Of a DNA stretch of 5,980 nucleotides, positions 1-5,905 are shown in pieces. Source of the DNA: an uncultured bacterium (GTDB lineage Bacteria > Planctomycetota > Phycisphaerae > Phycisphaerales > SM1A02); the NCBI GenBank assembly GCA_903914045.1, contig CAIWNO010000398.1:1-5980 (forward strand), given 5' to 3'. The position numbers were made by a program, and so were the translations under genes. Positions within the stretch are counted from its first letter, which is position 1. Each line of letters begins with the position of its first letter. The notes beneath the pieces were generated by a model. It was not told where the DNA came from. It did no database searches and saw nothing but the letters and a program-made list of their open reading frames with translations.

Positions 1-57
1 CAAACCAGGCAACTTCTCAATCGGTTGATGTGTTGGACCGTCTTCGCCAACTCCAAT
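1..57 (-). pseudogene. tkt: Transketolase frame continuing past the stop
   Basis: Read in the same frame as the transketolase, these 19 codons give IGVGEDGPTHQPIEKLPGL. This is the segment that normally follows THDS in transketolases; it includes the Asp of GEDG, which helps bind substrate, and the His of THQP. There is no frameshift, so the only lesion visible is the TAA at 58-60. A single base change (TCA to TAA) from a serine codon would explain it. The remaining C-terminal domain would lie beyond the left edge and cannot be judged. Either this is a nonsense-mutated gene or the stop is a sequence error. Confidence 0.8.
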
Positions 58-1554
58 TTAATCATGCGTGAACACATATGTCACGGGCATGTCCATGAAC
101 GCGCTTAAGCGCATGGATCCGCGCATGTAATCCGTGAAGATCATGAAGCCGCTGCCAAATGGTCGCAGACCACTTAATGCAAGGCCGTTGCAAATTCCGC
201 CCATGGCGTGCTCGCGAATTCCAAAATGCAAATTGCGTCCTCCATAACTTCCCGGCTGAAAACTTCCAGCGTTGCCATCAATGCCGGTCTTGGTGCTTGG
301 CGTTAAATCCGCGGAGCCGCCAATCATCCATGGAACTTTTTTCGCAATCGCATTCAACACTTTGCCACCAGAAATGCGGCTGGCCATGCCTTTCGCGTCC
401 GCGGGAAATACTGGAATTTCAGAATCCCAACCCGCGGGTAATTCATGTTTCCACATTTGTTGCAACTGCGCGGCCAACTCTGGAAATTGTTTGGTGTAAT
501 TGGCAAACATGGTCTTCCACGCGGCGTTCGCGTCTTTTCCATGCTTGCCCACGCCATCGCTAAAGCGCTGCATCACGCCGTCTGGCACCAAAAACTTGGC
601 GTCCTCTGGCCAGCCATACAACTTCTTCGCCTTGCGAATTAAATCCTCGCCAAGCGGCTCGCCGTGCGCGGCGCTGGTGTCTTGTCGCTCGCTGCCAAAA
701 CCAATGTGGCTGTCAACAACAATCAAAGTTGGTCGTCCCTTTGTCTGGCCAGCCACACCAAGCGTGCGCACCATCGCGTCCACATCATTGGCGTCGCCAA
801 CACGCAACACGTTCCAACCGTATCCCAAATATCGAGTGCTTGGATCATCGCTGTACGCAAGATCCGTTTTGCCTTCAATGGTGATGTGATTGTTGTCGTA
901 AATCCAAACCAAATTATCTAATTGCAAATGGCCCGCGATACTGCCAGCTTCGCCACTCACGCCTTCCATCATGCAGCCGTCACCACAAATCGCGTAGGTG
1001 CGGAAATTAAAAATCTCAAAGCCAGGGCGATTGAATGTTGCGGCCAACCACTTCTCCGCCATGGCCATGCCAACCGAATTCGCCAAGCCTTGACCAAGCG
1101 GACCCGTGGTTGTTTCCAAACCACTTGTCCAACCATGCTCAGGGTGTCCAGGACACAAACTGTCCAATTGTCGAAACGCCTTGATGGCCTCAATGGGAAC
1201 CGCGGGTTTGCCCGTCAGTTTGCCGCTCTTGTCCACTTCTTGCGTGCGCGACAAATGCAGCAAACTGTAAATCAACATGCATGCGTGACCGTTGCTCAAC
1301 ACAAAGCGATCGCGATTGGGCCACAACGGATCTGCAGGATCAAACTTTAAAACATTTTGCCACAGCGCGTACCCAACAGGTGCCAACGCCATTGGCGTTC
1401 CAGGGTGACCACTGTTGGCGGCCTGCACTGCGTCCATTGAAAGCGTGCGAATGGTGTTAATGGCAAGCGCGTCAATCATTGGCACATCGCCAGGAGTTCC
1501 CGCAAAAGTGGCTGATGCGGTGGTTGATGCGGTGGTTGCTGCGGCGATGGTCAT
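58..1554 (-). CDS. tkt: Transketolase, cut short by an in-frame TAA
   Basis: Transketolase moves two-carbon ketol units between sugar phosphates in the cytosolic pentose phosphate (or Calvin) pathway, using thiamine diphosphate and a divalent metal. The 498 residues before the stop show the family hallmarks: SGHPG (His50), NGH (His90), PGHPE (His137), TTTGPLGQG (149-157), the cofactor motif GDG (191-193) running to YDNN (219-222), His297 in AHGEPLG, Arg393, GGSADL (412-417), and the catalytic Glu448 in HFGIREHAM. The start is supported by AAGGA eight bases upstream (1563-1567). Family members usually begin near Met26 (MIDALAINTIRTLS), so about 25 Ala/Thr-rich residues are an extension. The frame stops at 58-60 where a serine is expected after THD, so the product lacks the rest of the pyrimidine-binding domain and the whole C-terminal domain. 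It would not be expected to work as a normal transketolase unless the stop is an error or is read through. The identity is very secure; functionality is doubtful. Confidence 0.93.
   Translation of the reverse strand: MTIAAATTASTTASATFAGTPGDVPMIDALAINTIRTLSMDAVQAANSGHPGTPMALAPVGYALWQNVLKFDPADPLWPNRDRFVLSNGHACMLIYSLLHLSRTQEVDKSGKLTGKPAVPIEAIKAFRQLDSLCPGHPEHGWTSGLETTTGPLGQGLANSVGMAMAEKWLAATFNRPGFEIFNFRTYAICGDGCMMEGVSGEAGSIAGHLQLDNLVWIYDNNHITIEGKTDLAYSDDPSTRYLGYGWNVLRVGDANDVDAMVRTLGVAGQTKGRPTLIVVDSHIGFGSERQDTSAAHGEPLGEDLIRKAKKLYGWPEDAKFLVPDGVMQRFSDGVGKHGKDANAAWKTMFANYTKQFPELAAQLQQMWKHELPAGWDSEIPVFPADAKGMASRISGGKVLNAIAKKVPWMIGGSADLTPSTKTGIDGNAGSFQPGSYGGRNLHFGIREHAMGGICNGLALSGLRPFGSGFMIFTDYMRGSMRLSAFMDMPVTYVFTHD
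1513..1536 (-). repeat. Two perfect 12-bp repeats in the transketolase N-terminus
   Basis: The unit ACCACCGCATCA occurs twice back to back and encodes TTAS-TTAS within the N-terminal extension (residues 7-14). Because it is a multiple of three it does not disturb the frame. The flanking codons are also Ala/Thr-rich, which suggests slippage-grown low-complexity sequence placed ahead of the conserved enzyme. Confidence 0.85.
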
Positions 1555-1562
1555 GGATAAAT

Positions 1563-1567
1563 TCCTT
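1563..1567 (-). promoter_or_regulatory. Ribosome binding site of transketolase
   Basis: AAGGA on the minus strand sits eight bases before the ATG at 1554. It decides the start in favour of the long N-terminus, because the internal Met26 codon (1479-1477) has no comparable site in front of it. Confidence 0.7.
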
Positions 1568-1665
1568 GTAAAGTTTGAGGACTTTCAAGAATAGCGGCGA
1601 ACTCATTTTTTTTCATCTTGAATCTATTTTTGTGACTCAAGCGTATTCGGACACGCCACGGCTAC

Positions 1666-1691
1666 TACCATCTACACAGCAAGGAATAATG
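1666..1691 (+). promoter_or_regulatory. Conserved leader and ribosome binding site, copy 1
   Basis: The 17-bp string TACCATCTACACAGCAA is followed by GGAAT, giving AAGGA at 1681-1685. It recurs at 2679-2695 ahead of the second paralogue with a one-base difference in the A run. With the ATG at 1692 the spacing is six bases, exactly as in the paralogue. With the alternative ATG at 1689 it would be only three, so 1692 is preferred. Confidence 0.65.
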
Positions 1692-2534
1692 ATGAACACA
1701 CCATTCACACACTCATTTCACAAAGCCATAGTGACTTCTATGCTTTTTTTTGGATTCACCACACTGACCAGCATGGCGCAAACCACGCCGAACACGCAAC
1801 CGCCAACCACTGCGGCTAAGCCAACCGCCGCGCCTGTGCAAACAACATCCGCGCCCGCAGTTGCTACTCAAAATCCAAACGCGCCAGTTCGCATTGCGCC
1901 AGCGCAGCAACCAGTCAATGGACAAGTTGGAAACAATCCACTGAATACCAATGAATCTGTTCCTACCAACCAACTTCAAAATCAAACCATTCAGCAACCC
2001 ATGAATGGCCAAGTTGGAACCAATCCAAAAAACTTCGATCGATCCATACCCACAAGCCAGTTGCACAATATTCAAAATACAGCACCCACAACCCAAACCG
2101 GAAATGCAACTCCTGCGGGCACTGGGTACAACACTTCTGGCGGAATTGTAAATTCCACCGCGCTGCAAAGCGATGCGGCAACCGAAGTGCATTATCACTA
2201 TCACTATGGCAGTGCCGGGCAACCGATTGGAACTGCTCCAGCTGGATACGCGAAAGCAACATACGAAAATCCAGACAAACTCGATCAATCCCCCCAGGGT
2301 GCGAACATGCAGAGCTCATCGTCAGGTGAAAATAGTGAGTACAAATCTGCACTCAATAATGATGAAGGCGGCATGTACCAATACCAAACCAACAACTGGA
2401 ATCCAAATTCCCGCGTGAATAACGGAGGTGGCGCGGGAACTGCAGCCACCTGGAATCCATACATGGCCGATGGCTCCGGCATGCTCACCTACGGCGGCGG
2501 TGGCGGCAGCGGTATTGAAGGATTCAACGACTAA
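1692..2534 (+). CDS. Secreted Asn/Gln/Pro-rich protein of unknown function, paralogue 1
   Basis: I do not recognise a family. The 280-residue product has a Sec signal peptide: a short basic start, a hydrophobic core (about residues 12-27) and a likely cut after SMA, before Gln30. The mature part is low complexity. It contains a Pro/Thr/Ala linker (31-60), the block NPNAPVRIAPAQQP (61-74), two 29-residue repeats (72-129), a GGIVNS segment (150-155), an alternating HYHYHY motif (167-172), a variable part, and the C-terminal block GSGMLTYGGGGGSG ending GFND. No cysteine, enzymatic motif or membrane anchor is visible. An export role in the periplasm, cell surface or matrix is inferred only from the signal peptide. 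The frame is open upstream to 1575, but those 39 residues lack a ribosome binding site and have no counterpart in the paralogue. The gene next to it (2706-3419) is a tandem duplicate in the same orientation. Confidence 0.85.
   Translation: MNTPFTHSFHKAIVTSMLFFGFTTLTSMAQTTPNTQPPTTAAKPTAAPVQTTSAPAVATQNPNAPVRIAPAQQPVNGQVGNNPLNTNESVPTNQLQNQTIQQPMNGQVGTNPKNFDRSIPTSQLHNIQNTAPTTQTGNATPAGTGYNTSGGIVNSTALQSDAATEVHYHYHYGSAGQPIGTAPAGYAKATYENPDKLDQSPQGANMQSSSSGENSEYKSALNNDEGGMYQYQTNNWNPNSRVNNGGGAGTAATWNPYMADGSGMLTYGGGGGSGIEGFND
1905..2078 (+). repeat. Two in-frame 87-bp (29-residue) repeats within paralogue 1
   Basis: Unit 1 (1905-1991) and unit 2 (1992-2078) encode residues 72-100 and 101-129. They share the pattern QQPxNGQVGxNPxN followed by SxPTxQLxN, with 17 of 29 positions identical by my hand alignment. 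Paralogue 2 has one unit only (2901-2987). That unit matches unit 2 best overall but opens like unit 1 (QQPVNGQ). Confidence 0.85.
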
Positions 2535-2586
2535 ATATCAATTCCAATTTCATTCTGAATTCGCTTGAGTTGCTTGCATATTTATA

Positions 2587-2615
2587 TTGGAAACTTCAGT
2601 TCATGCACTCATAAC
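2587..2615 (+). promoter_or_regulatory. Possible sigma70-type promoter for paralogue 2
   Basis: TTGGAA (2587-2592) and CATAAC (2610-2615) are separated by 17 bases. Each matches four of six consensus positions. It would give a leader of about 80 bases for the gene at 2706. The match is weak and chance is a real alternative. No terminator was found between the two paralogues, so co-transcription is also possible. Confidence 0.22.
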
Positions 2616-2678
2616 TGCGTTGTCAGCGCCCCATGCATATTTGATTGATTCGCCACAGTTTTTGCTTGTTTCAGCGGT

Positions 2679-2705
2679 TACCATCTACACAGCAAAGGAA
2701 TCATT
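2679..2705 (+). promoter_or_regulatory. Conserved leader and ribosome binding site, copy 2
   Basis: This is the second copy of TACCATCTACACAGCAA, followed by AGGAATC. AAGGA lies at 2695-2699 with six bases to the ATG at 2706. It fixes the start of paralogue 2 and, by comparison, that of paralogue 1. Confidence 0.7.
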
Positions 2706-3419
2706 ATGAATGCACCATTCACTTACTCGTTTCACAAAGCCATTGTCAATTTTATGCTTGTCTTTGGATTCACCGCACTGACCGTGATGGCGCAAACCAC
2801 GCCGAACACGCAACCGCCAACCGCCGCGCCCGCGCAAGCCCCCTCTCGGCCAGCCGTCGCCACTCAAAATCCAAACGCGCCGGTTCGCATTGCTCCAGCG
2901 CAACAACCAGTCAATGGGCAAGCTGGTACCAACCAACAAAATTCCGATCGATCTGTGCCCACTAGTCAATTGATGAACAATCAAAATTCGGTGGCGCCAA
3001 CCCAAACAGAAAATACAAATCCTGCGGGCGGGGGCTACAACAATGCTGGTGGCATTGTGAATTCAGCCCCACTGCAAAATGACAGCGTAAATCACGTCCA
3101 CTACCACTATCACTATGACAACCAAGGCGGCTCTGTTGGAAACACAACTGCTGGCTACGCGCCAACAACCTACGCTACTCCGTCCACGGTGCCGGTCACG
3201 GTGCCAGCCAAGAGCAACTCAATGATGCAACCCGCTTACGGATCAGCAAATCCTGCCCCAATGAATGTGGATGCTGGCAACATGTATGTCAACAATCCAA
3301 ACTCGCGGGTTGGCGGAGGCGGTGTTCCAACAACATGGAATCCATTTCTTAACAATGGCTCAGGCATGCTGACCTACGGCGGCGGTGGTGGTAGCGGCGT
3401 GCAGGGTTTCAACGACTAA
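2706..3419 (+). CDS. Secreted Asn/Gln/Pro-rich protein of unknown function, paralogue 2
   Basis: This 237-residue paralogue of the preceding gene has no family I recognise. It begins MNAPFTYSFHKAIV against MNTPFTHSFHKAIV in paralogue 1, with a signal peptide likely cut after VMA before Gln30. The shared blocks follow in the same order: NPNAPVRIAPAQQP (55-68), one 29-residue unit (66-94), AGGIVNS (114-120), HYHYHY (132-137), NPNSRV (198-203), TWNPF (210-214) and the end GSGMLTYGGGGGSG plus GFND. Residues 150-195 (Thr/Val/Pro/Met-rich) have no clear match in paralogue 1. The Pro/Thr linker is shorter and one 29-residue repeat is missing, which accounts for much of the 43-residue length difference. 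No cysteine or catalytic motif is present. The gene is convergent with the potassium-channel gene, with only 44 bp between the stop codons. Confidence 0.87.
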   Translation: MNAPFTYSFHKAIVNFMLVFGFTALTVMAQTTPNTQPPTAAPAQAPSRPAVATQNPNAPVRIAPAQQPVNGQAGTNQQNSDRSVPTSQLMNNQNSVAPTQTENTNPAGGGYNNAGGIVNSAPLQNDSVNHVHYHYHYDNQGGSVGNTTAGYAPTTYATPSTVPVTVPAKSNSMMQPAYGSANPAPMNVDAGNMYVNNPNSRVGGGGVPTTWNPFLNNGSGMLTYGGGGGSGVQGFND

Positions 3420-3463
3420 TTCGAATTCAAATCACTTTCAATCTGGTTTTCACAGCGCATCAA

Positions 3464-4231
3464 TCATTTTGAATTCAACTGTGAGGATTCAGCCGAGTTA
3501 CCCGTCGGCCAATTCACAAGCTTTGCGATCAGAATGGCTGGATACAGCACGCCAATGATTCCCTCAATCAAAGCCGTGCTGCGCGCGCGGGCGGACATTG
3601 GAACTAAATCACCGTATCCAATCGTGGTGAGCGTTGAAAAACTAAAATAAAGAAAATCATGCCAAGCGAATACTTGTGATGGCAACGCACCATTCACATT
3701 TGATTGGTAAGCCCCCGGGGCTTGTTCACTGATGCGATGGTGAATGACACTAAACACAATTCCAATCAGCAGGTACACAGAAATGCCACCATAGATTCGA
3801 TCGGGCTGCATTGCCTCTTTTCGAAACACCGCGAACGCAACCAGAATTGTGGAATACGAGTAATAAGTCACCACGAATAATCCAGGCCATCCAATTAAAG
3901 CGTTGGATATTTCCAAGTGATTGATTGAGTAGGCGCCATAGATAAATATACCCAACGCCGCAAAGGTAATAACAATTCCCGTCACTCCCGCCAATGAAAC
4001 AACCCCGATCGCCGGCAGAAGCGTGAACACTGCAAGGCCCCAAATCGTGGCATGGGTGTCTTGGGTCACCATAAATGGATAGGCCCAAAGCAATACCACC
4101 AATGCAATAAACAAAGGAAGGCAACGATTTCGAAGCCAACGCATGGGATTGAGAACATCCTCAATTTTATTCTTCCGATTGCGAACCGTCTTGTGGCTTG
4201 GTTGCGTCGGCGGTTGAAATTCGTGAGTCAT
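3464..4231 (-). CDS. Six-TM potassium-channel-like membrane protein
   Basis: The 255-residue product probably forms a K+-conducting tetramer in the inner membrane. The filter is TTIGYGD at 202-208, preceded by a pore helix (about 190-201) and followed by an inner helix (220-241). This matches the two-TM pore module of the bacterial ion channel family (Ion_trans_2 type). Four more hydrophobic segments precede it (about 38-55, 60-77, 80-102 and 113-135), with the outer pore helix at 146-164. None carries the regularly spaced arginines of a voltage sensor, and the C-terminus is only about 15 residues long, so there is no RCK or cyclic-nucleotide domain. The start is uncertain. ATG at 4231 is used here; a TTG at 4276 in the same frame would add 15 residues. 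Neither has a clear ribosome binding site. The hydrophilic basic N-terminus fits the positive-inside rule. What gates it cannot be seen. Confidence 0.85.
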   Translation of the reverse strand: MTHEFQPPTQPSHKTVRNRKNKIEDVLNPMRWLRNRCLPLFIALVVLLWAYPFMVTQDTHATIWGLAVFTLLPAIGVVSLAGVTGIVITFAALGIFIYGAYSINHLEISNALIGWPGLFVVTYYSYSTILVAFAVFRKEAMQPDRIYGGISVYLLIGIVFSVIHHRISEQAPGAYQSNVNGALPSQVFAWHDFLYFSFSTLTTIGYGDLVPMSARARSTALIEGIIGVLYPAILIAKLVNWPTGNSAESSQLNSK

Positions 4232-4289
4232 ATCAGCAGTATCGACGGCATTGACTGGCAATGCAAATGAAATCAATTTTTCAAACGCA

Positions 4290-4318
4290 ATTTAAAATGC
4301 GAGTGAACTAAAAACCAA
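4290..4318 (-). promoter_or_regulatory. Possible sigma70-type promoter for the channel gene
   Basis: On the minus strand, TTGGTT (4318-4313) and TTAAAT (4295-4290) are 17 bases apart. Transcription would begin near 4283, leaving roughly 50 bases before the ATG at 4231 but hardly any leader for the TTG at 4276. The consensus match is modest. The rest of the 189-bp gap to the MFS stop codon shows nothing else that I can identify. Confidence 0.27.
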
Positions 4319-4420
4319 CGACGTATTTCAAATCACTTTGTAAGCGCAGAGCTGTTGAAACCTGCAAAGCCAATCATTCAACATCGTCAAATTCTTCTCA
4401 GGAGAGATGGCATAGAGGAA

Positions 4421-5752
4421 TCACACTTCCTCGTAATCCAAATCAAGCGCAAATGGCTCTGCAAGACGCCAAACCGCAATCAAACCAAGCGCTACCACCA
4501 CGGTCGCAACCATGGCCGCCGCGCCAATCATGCCAGCTCCAGGCGTTAGAAATTCCCAAGCCGTCACCATGATCACCGCGGCGCCGCGCACTAAATTGGG
4601 CGCCACGGTGGCGGTCGTGGCGCGTAAATTTGTGCCAAACGATTCGCCCGCGATGGTGACAAACACCGCCCAATATCCTGTGGCAATTCCGGCGGCGAAT
4701 GTCCATGAATAAAATGCGAATGCGCTGAGACCACCAAAAGTCAAAAGCCCCGCGATTGCAATGGCCAGCACAATTATAAAAATCGACACCGCGGCCCTGC
4801 GGCTTTGCAACCATTGACTCAATGAACTACTGAGTAAATCACCGATCGCAGCGCCGGCATACCCGCACATGATCACCGTGGGTGGCCGCACCGGTTCACT
4901 TAGTCCAAGGCCACGCGCCAATTCAGGCGCGAACACAAAAATAATTCCACCCACAAACCAAATGGGCGTGCCTAGCAACACCACGCACGCAAAACGGCGC
5001 AAGCGCTGCAGTGGAAAGAACAACATGCGCGGATCGCCACGCTTCTTGTTTCGCTGCGCGGTGCGCGAATATATTCCGCTTTCCACCACGCCCAAACGCA
5101 ACGCCAAAAGAACGAAGCCCATCACACCACCAATGATGTACGCGTGACGCCACGCAAAATTTGCGCCAACCACGCTCGCCACAATCGGACCAAACATTCC
5201 CGCGAATGCGATGATCATTGTGCCCCAGCCCCGATGTTTTTTTCCAAGCAATTCACTCACCAAAGTCACGCCCGCTCCCAGTTCGCCAGCCAAGCCAAAG
5301 CCCGCCACAAATCTCAGCGCCGCGTACATGGGAACGCTGCCAACAAATCCAGTCAACACATTCGCCGTGGAATACAGCGCAATCGAACCAAACAATGTCG
5401 TCAATCGGCCGCGGCGATCGCCCAACATTCCCCAGGCGAATCCCCCAAGCACCATGCCTAAAAGTTGCGCATTGAAAATGGCTACCCCCGCGCTGGTGAT
5501 ATCACCAGTTGCAAATCCAAATGTCACTTGAAATAAATGCCTTATGCGCTCCCAGCCTGTGATCGAAGTGCTTGGATCCGCTGGCAACAATCCCAACCCA
5601 TTCGGGCCCAAACTCGCAACGCGCACAACGCTGAATATCACCAGGTCATAGAGGTCCACGAAGTAGCCAAGCGCAGCAACCGTCACGGCCAACCAAGGCG
5701 TTGCCCGCGCGGTCTTATCAACAATTGAAAAACTATTCGCGGATTGGGTCAC
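4421..5752 (-). CDS. Major facilitator superfamily transporter
   Basis: An inner-membrane MFS carrier of 443 residues from the chosen GTG, a normal length for the superfamily, with about 12 hydrophobic segments. The first helix holds GYFVDLYDL (29-37). Motif A appears as GMLGDRRGR (108-116) in the loop after TM2. AGELGAGVTLVSELLG (155-170) followed by KKHRG, and its counterpart ESFGTNLRATTATVAP (370-385), are the halves of the usual sugar/metabolite:H+ symporter pattern with a conserved acidic residue and R-T/G turn. An unusually long loop (about 49-85) separates TM1 from TM2. I cannot assign a substrate. The open frame reaches back to a TTG at 5881, but that stretch contains an intrinsic terminator, so the true start lies downstream. 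No ATG occurs in frame until deep in the protein. GTG at 5752 (VTQSANS) lies just before the conserved part; TTG codons a little upstream are alternatives. No ribosome binding site is evident. Confidence 0.87.
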   Translation of the reverse strand: MTQSANSFSIVDKTARATPWLAVTVAALGYFVDLYDLVIFSVVRVASLGPNGLGLLPADPSTSITGWERIRHLFQVTFGFATGDITSAGVAIFNAQLLGMVLGGFAWGMLGDRRGRLTTLFGSIALYSTANVLTGFVGSVPMYAALRFVAGFGLAGELGAGVTLVSELLGKKHRGWGTMIIAFAGMFGPIVASVVGANFAWRHAYIIGGVMGFVLLALRLGVVESGIYSRTAQRNKKRGDPRMLFFPLQRLRRFACVVLLGTPIWFVGGIIFVFAPELARGLGLSEPVRPPTVIMCGYAGAAIGDLLSSSLSQWLQSRRAAVSIFIIVLAIAIAGLLTFGGLSAFAFYSWTFAAGIATGYWAVFVTIAGESFGTNLRATTATVAPNLVRGAAVIMVTAWEFLTPGAGMIGAAAMVATVVVALGLIAVWRLAEPFALDLDYEEV

Positions 5753-5839
5753 TACAGAGTTGTACAACAAATTTGCAATTGATTTCAATGCGCGACAGTT
5801 TGGATACGCAAACAAAAACGCGCAATAAAAATACAAAAC

Positions 5840-5875
5840 AAAAAAAGAACACCCCGACTCGAGATCGGGGTGTTC
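5840..5875 (-). terminator. Strong rho-independent terminator of an upstream minus-strand gene
   Basis: A perfect 11-bp stem (GAACACCCCGA at 5847-5857 and TCGGGGTGTTC at 5865-5875) encloses a seven-base loop. Read on the minus strand it is followed at once by seven T residues (5846-5840) and more T-rich sequence. On the plus strand no T run follows, so it acts on the minus strand. It ends a transcript coming from beyond the right edge and insulates the MFS gene from it. Confidence 0.85.
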
Positions 5876-5881
5876 AAACAA

Positions 5882-5905
5882 CCGGTATTCATTGCTGAAT
5901 ACCGG
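5882..5905. repeat. Perfect 10-bp inverted repeat (hairpin)
   Basis: CCGGTATTCA (5882-5891) and TGAATACCGG (5896-5905) pair perfectly around the loop TTGC. On the minus strand it lies six bases before the terminator stem and has no T run of its own. It is probably part of the 3' untranslated end of the upstream transcript, where it could stabilise the RNA. A binding site for a dimeric protein is an alternative. Confidence 0.7.

Larger units (their letters stand above)
1666..3419 (+). repeat. Tandem gene duplication including the 5' leader
   Basis: The block 1666-2534 is duplicated as 2679-3419. The copies align from the leader TACCATCTACACAGCAA to the shared end GFND plus TAA. A 36-bp stretch around the signal-peptide cleavage site (1773-1808 and 2787-2822) is identical, silent positions included. 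The middle has diverged in sequence and length. Sequence upstream of the leaders and after the stop codons does not align, so the leader marks one edge of the duplicated unit. Confidence 0.85.

Noticed and set aside
159..1350. Several plus-strand open frames of 65-142 codons across the transketolase region.
   Set aside because: They are antisense shadows of the conserved transketolase frame; their translations are basic, low in structure and lack ribosome binding sites.
1575..1691. In-frame upstream extension of paralogue 1 by 39 residues.
   Set aside because: No ribosome binding site at 1575, no counterpart in paralogue 2, and it would bury the signal peptide inside the protein.
2542..2592. 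Inverted repeat TTCCAAT / ATTGGAA between the paralogues.
   Set aside because: A seven-bp AT-rich stem with a loop of 37 bases is too weak for a terminator and is expected by chance.
3423..3476. GAATTCAA / TTGAATTC flanking the convergent stop codons, as a possible bidirectional terminator.
   Set aside because: The stem is AT-rich, the loop is 38 bases and no T tracts adjoin it; TTGAATTCAA is itself a palindrome, so the pairing is not informative.
3426..4339. The 13-mer TTCAAATCACTTT occurs at 3426-3438 and 4327-4339, on either side of the channel gene.
   Set aside because: One 13-base match in 6 kb is close to chance, there is no longer similarity around it, and no mobile-element feature accompanies it.
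4443..5728. Plus- and minus-strand open frames of 63-123 codons overlapping the MFS gene.
   Set aside because: They are shadows of the MFS frame, with no family resemblance or start signals.
5759..5768. Palindrome GTTGTACAAC just before the MFS start, as an operator.
   Set aside because: Several 10-bp palindromes are expected in a window of this size, and no partner site or regulator gene is nearby.
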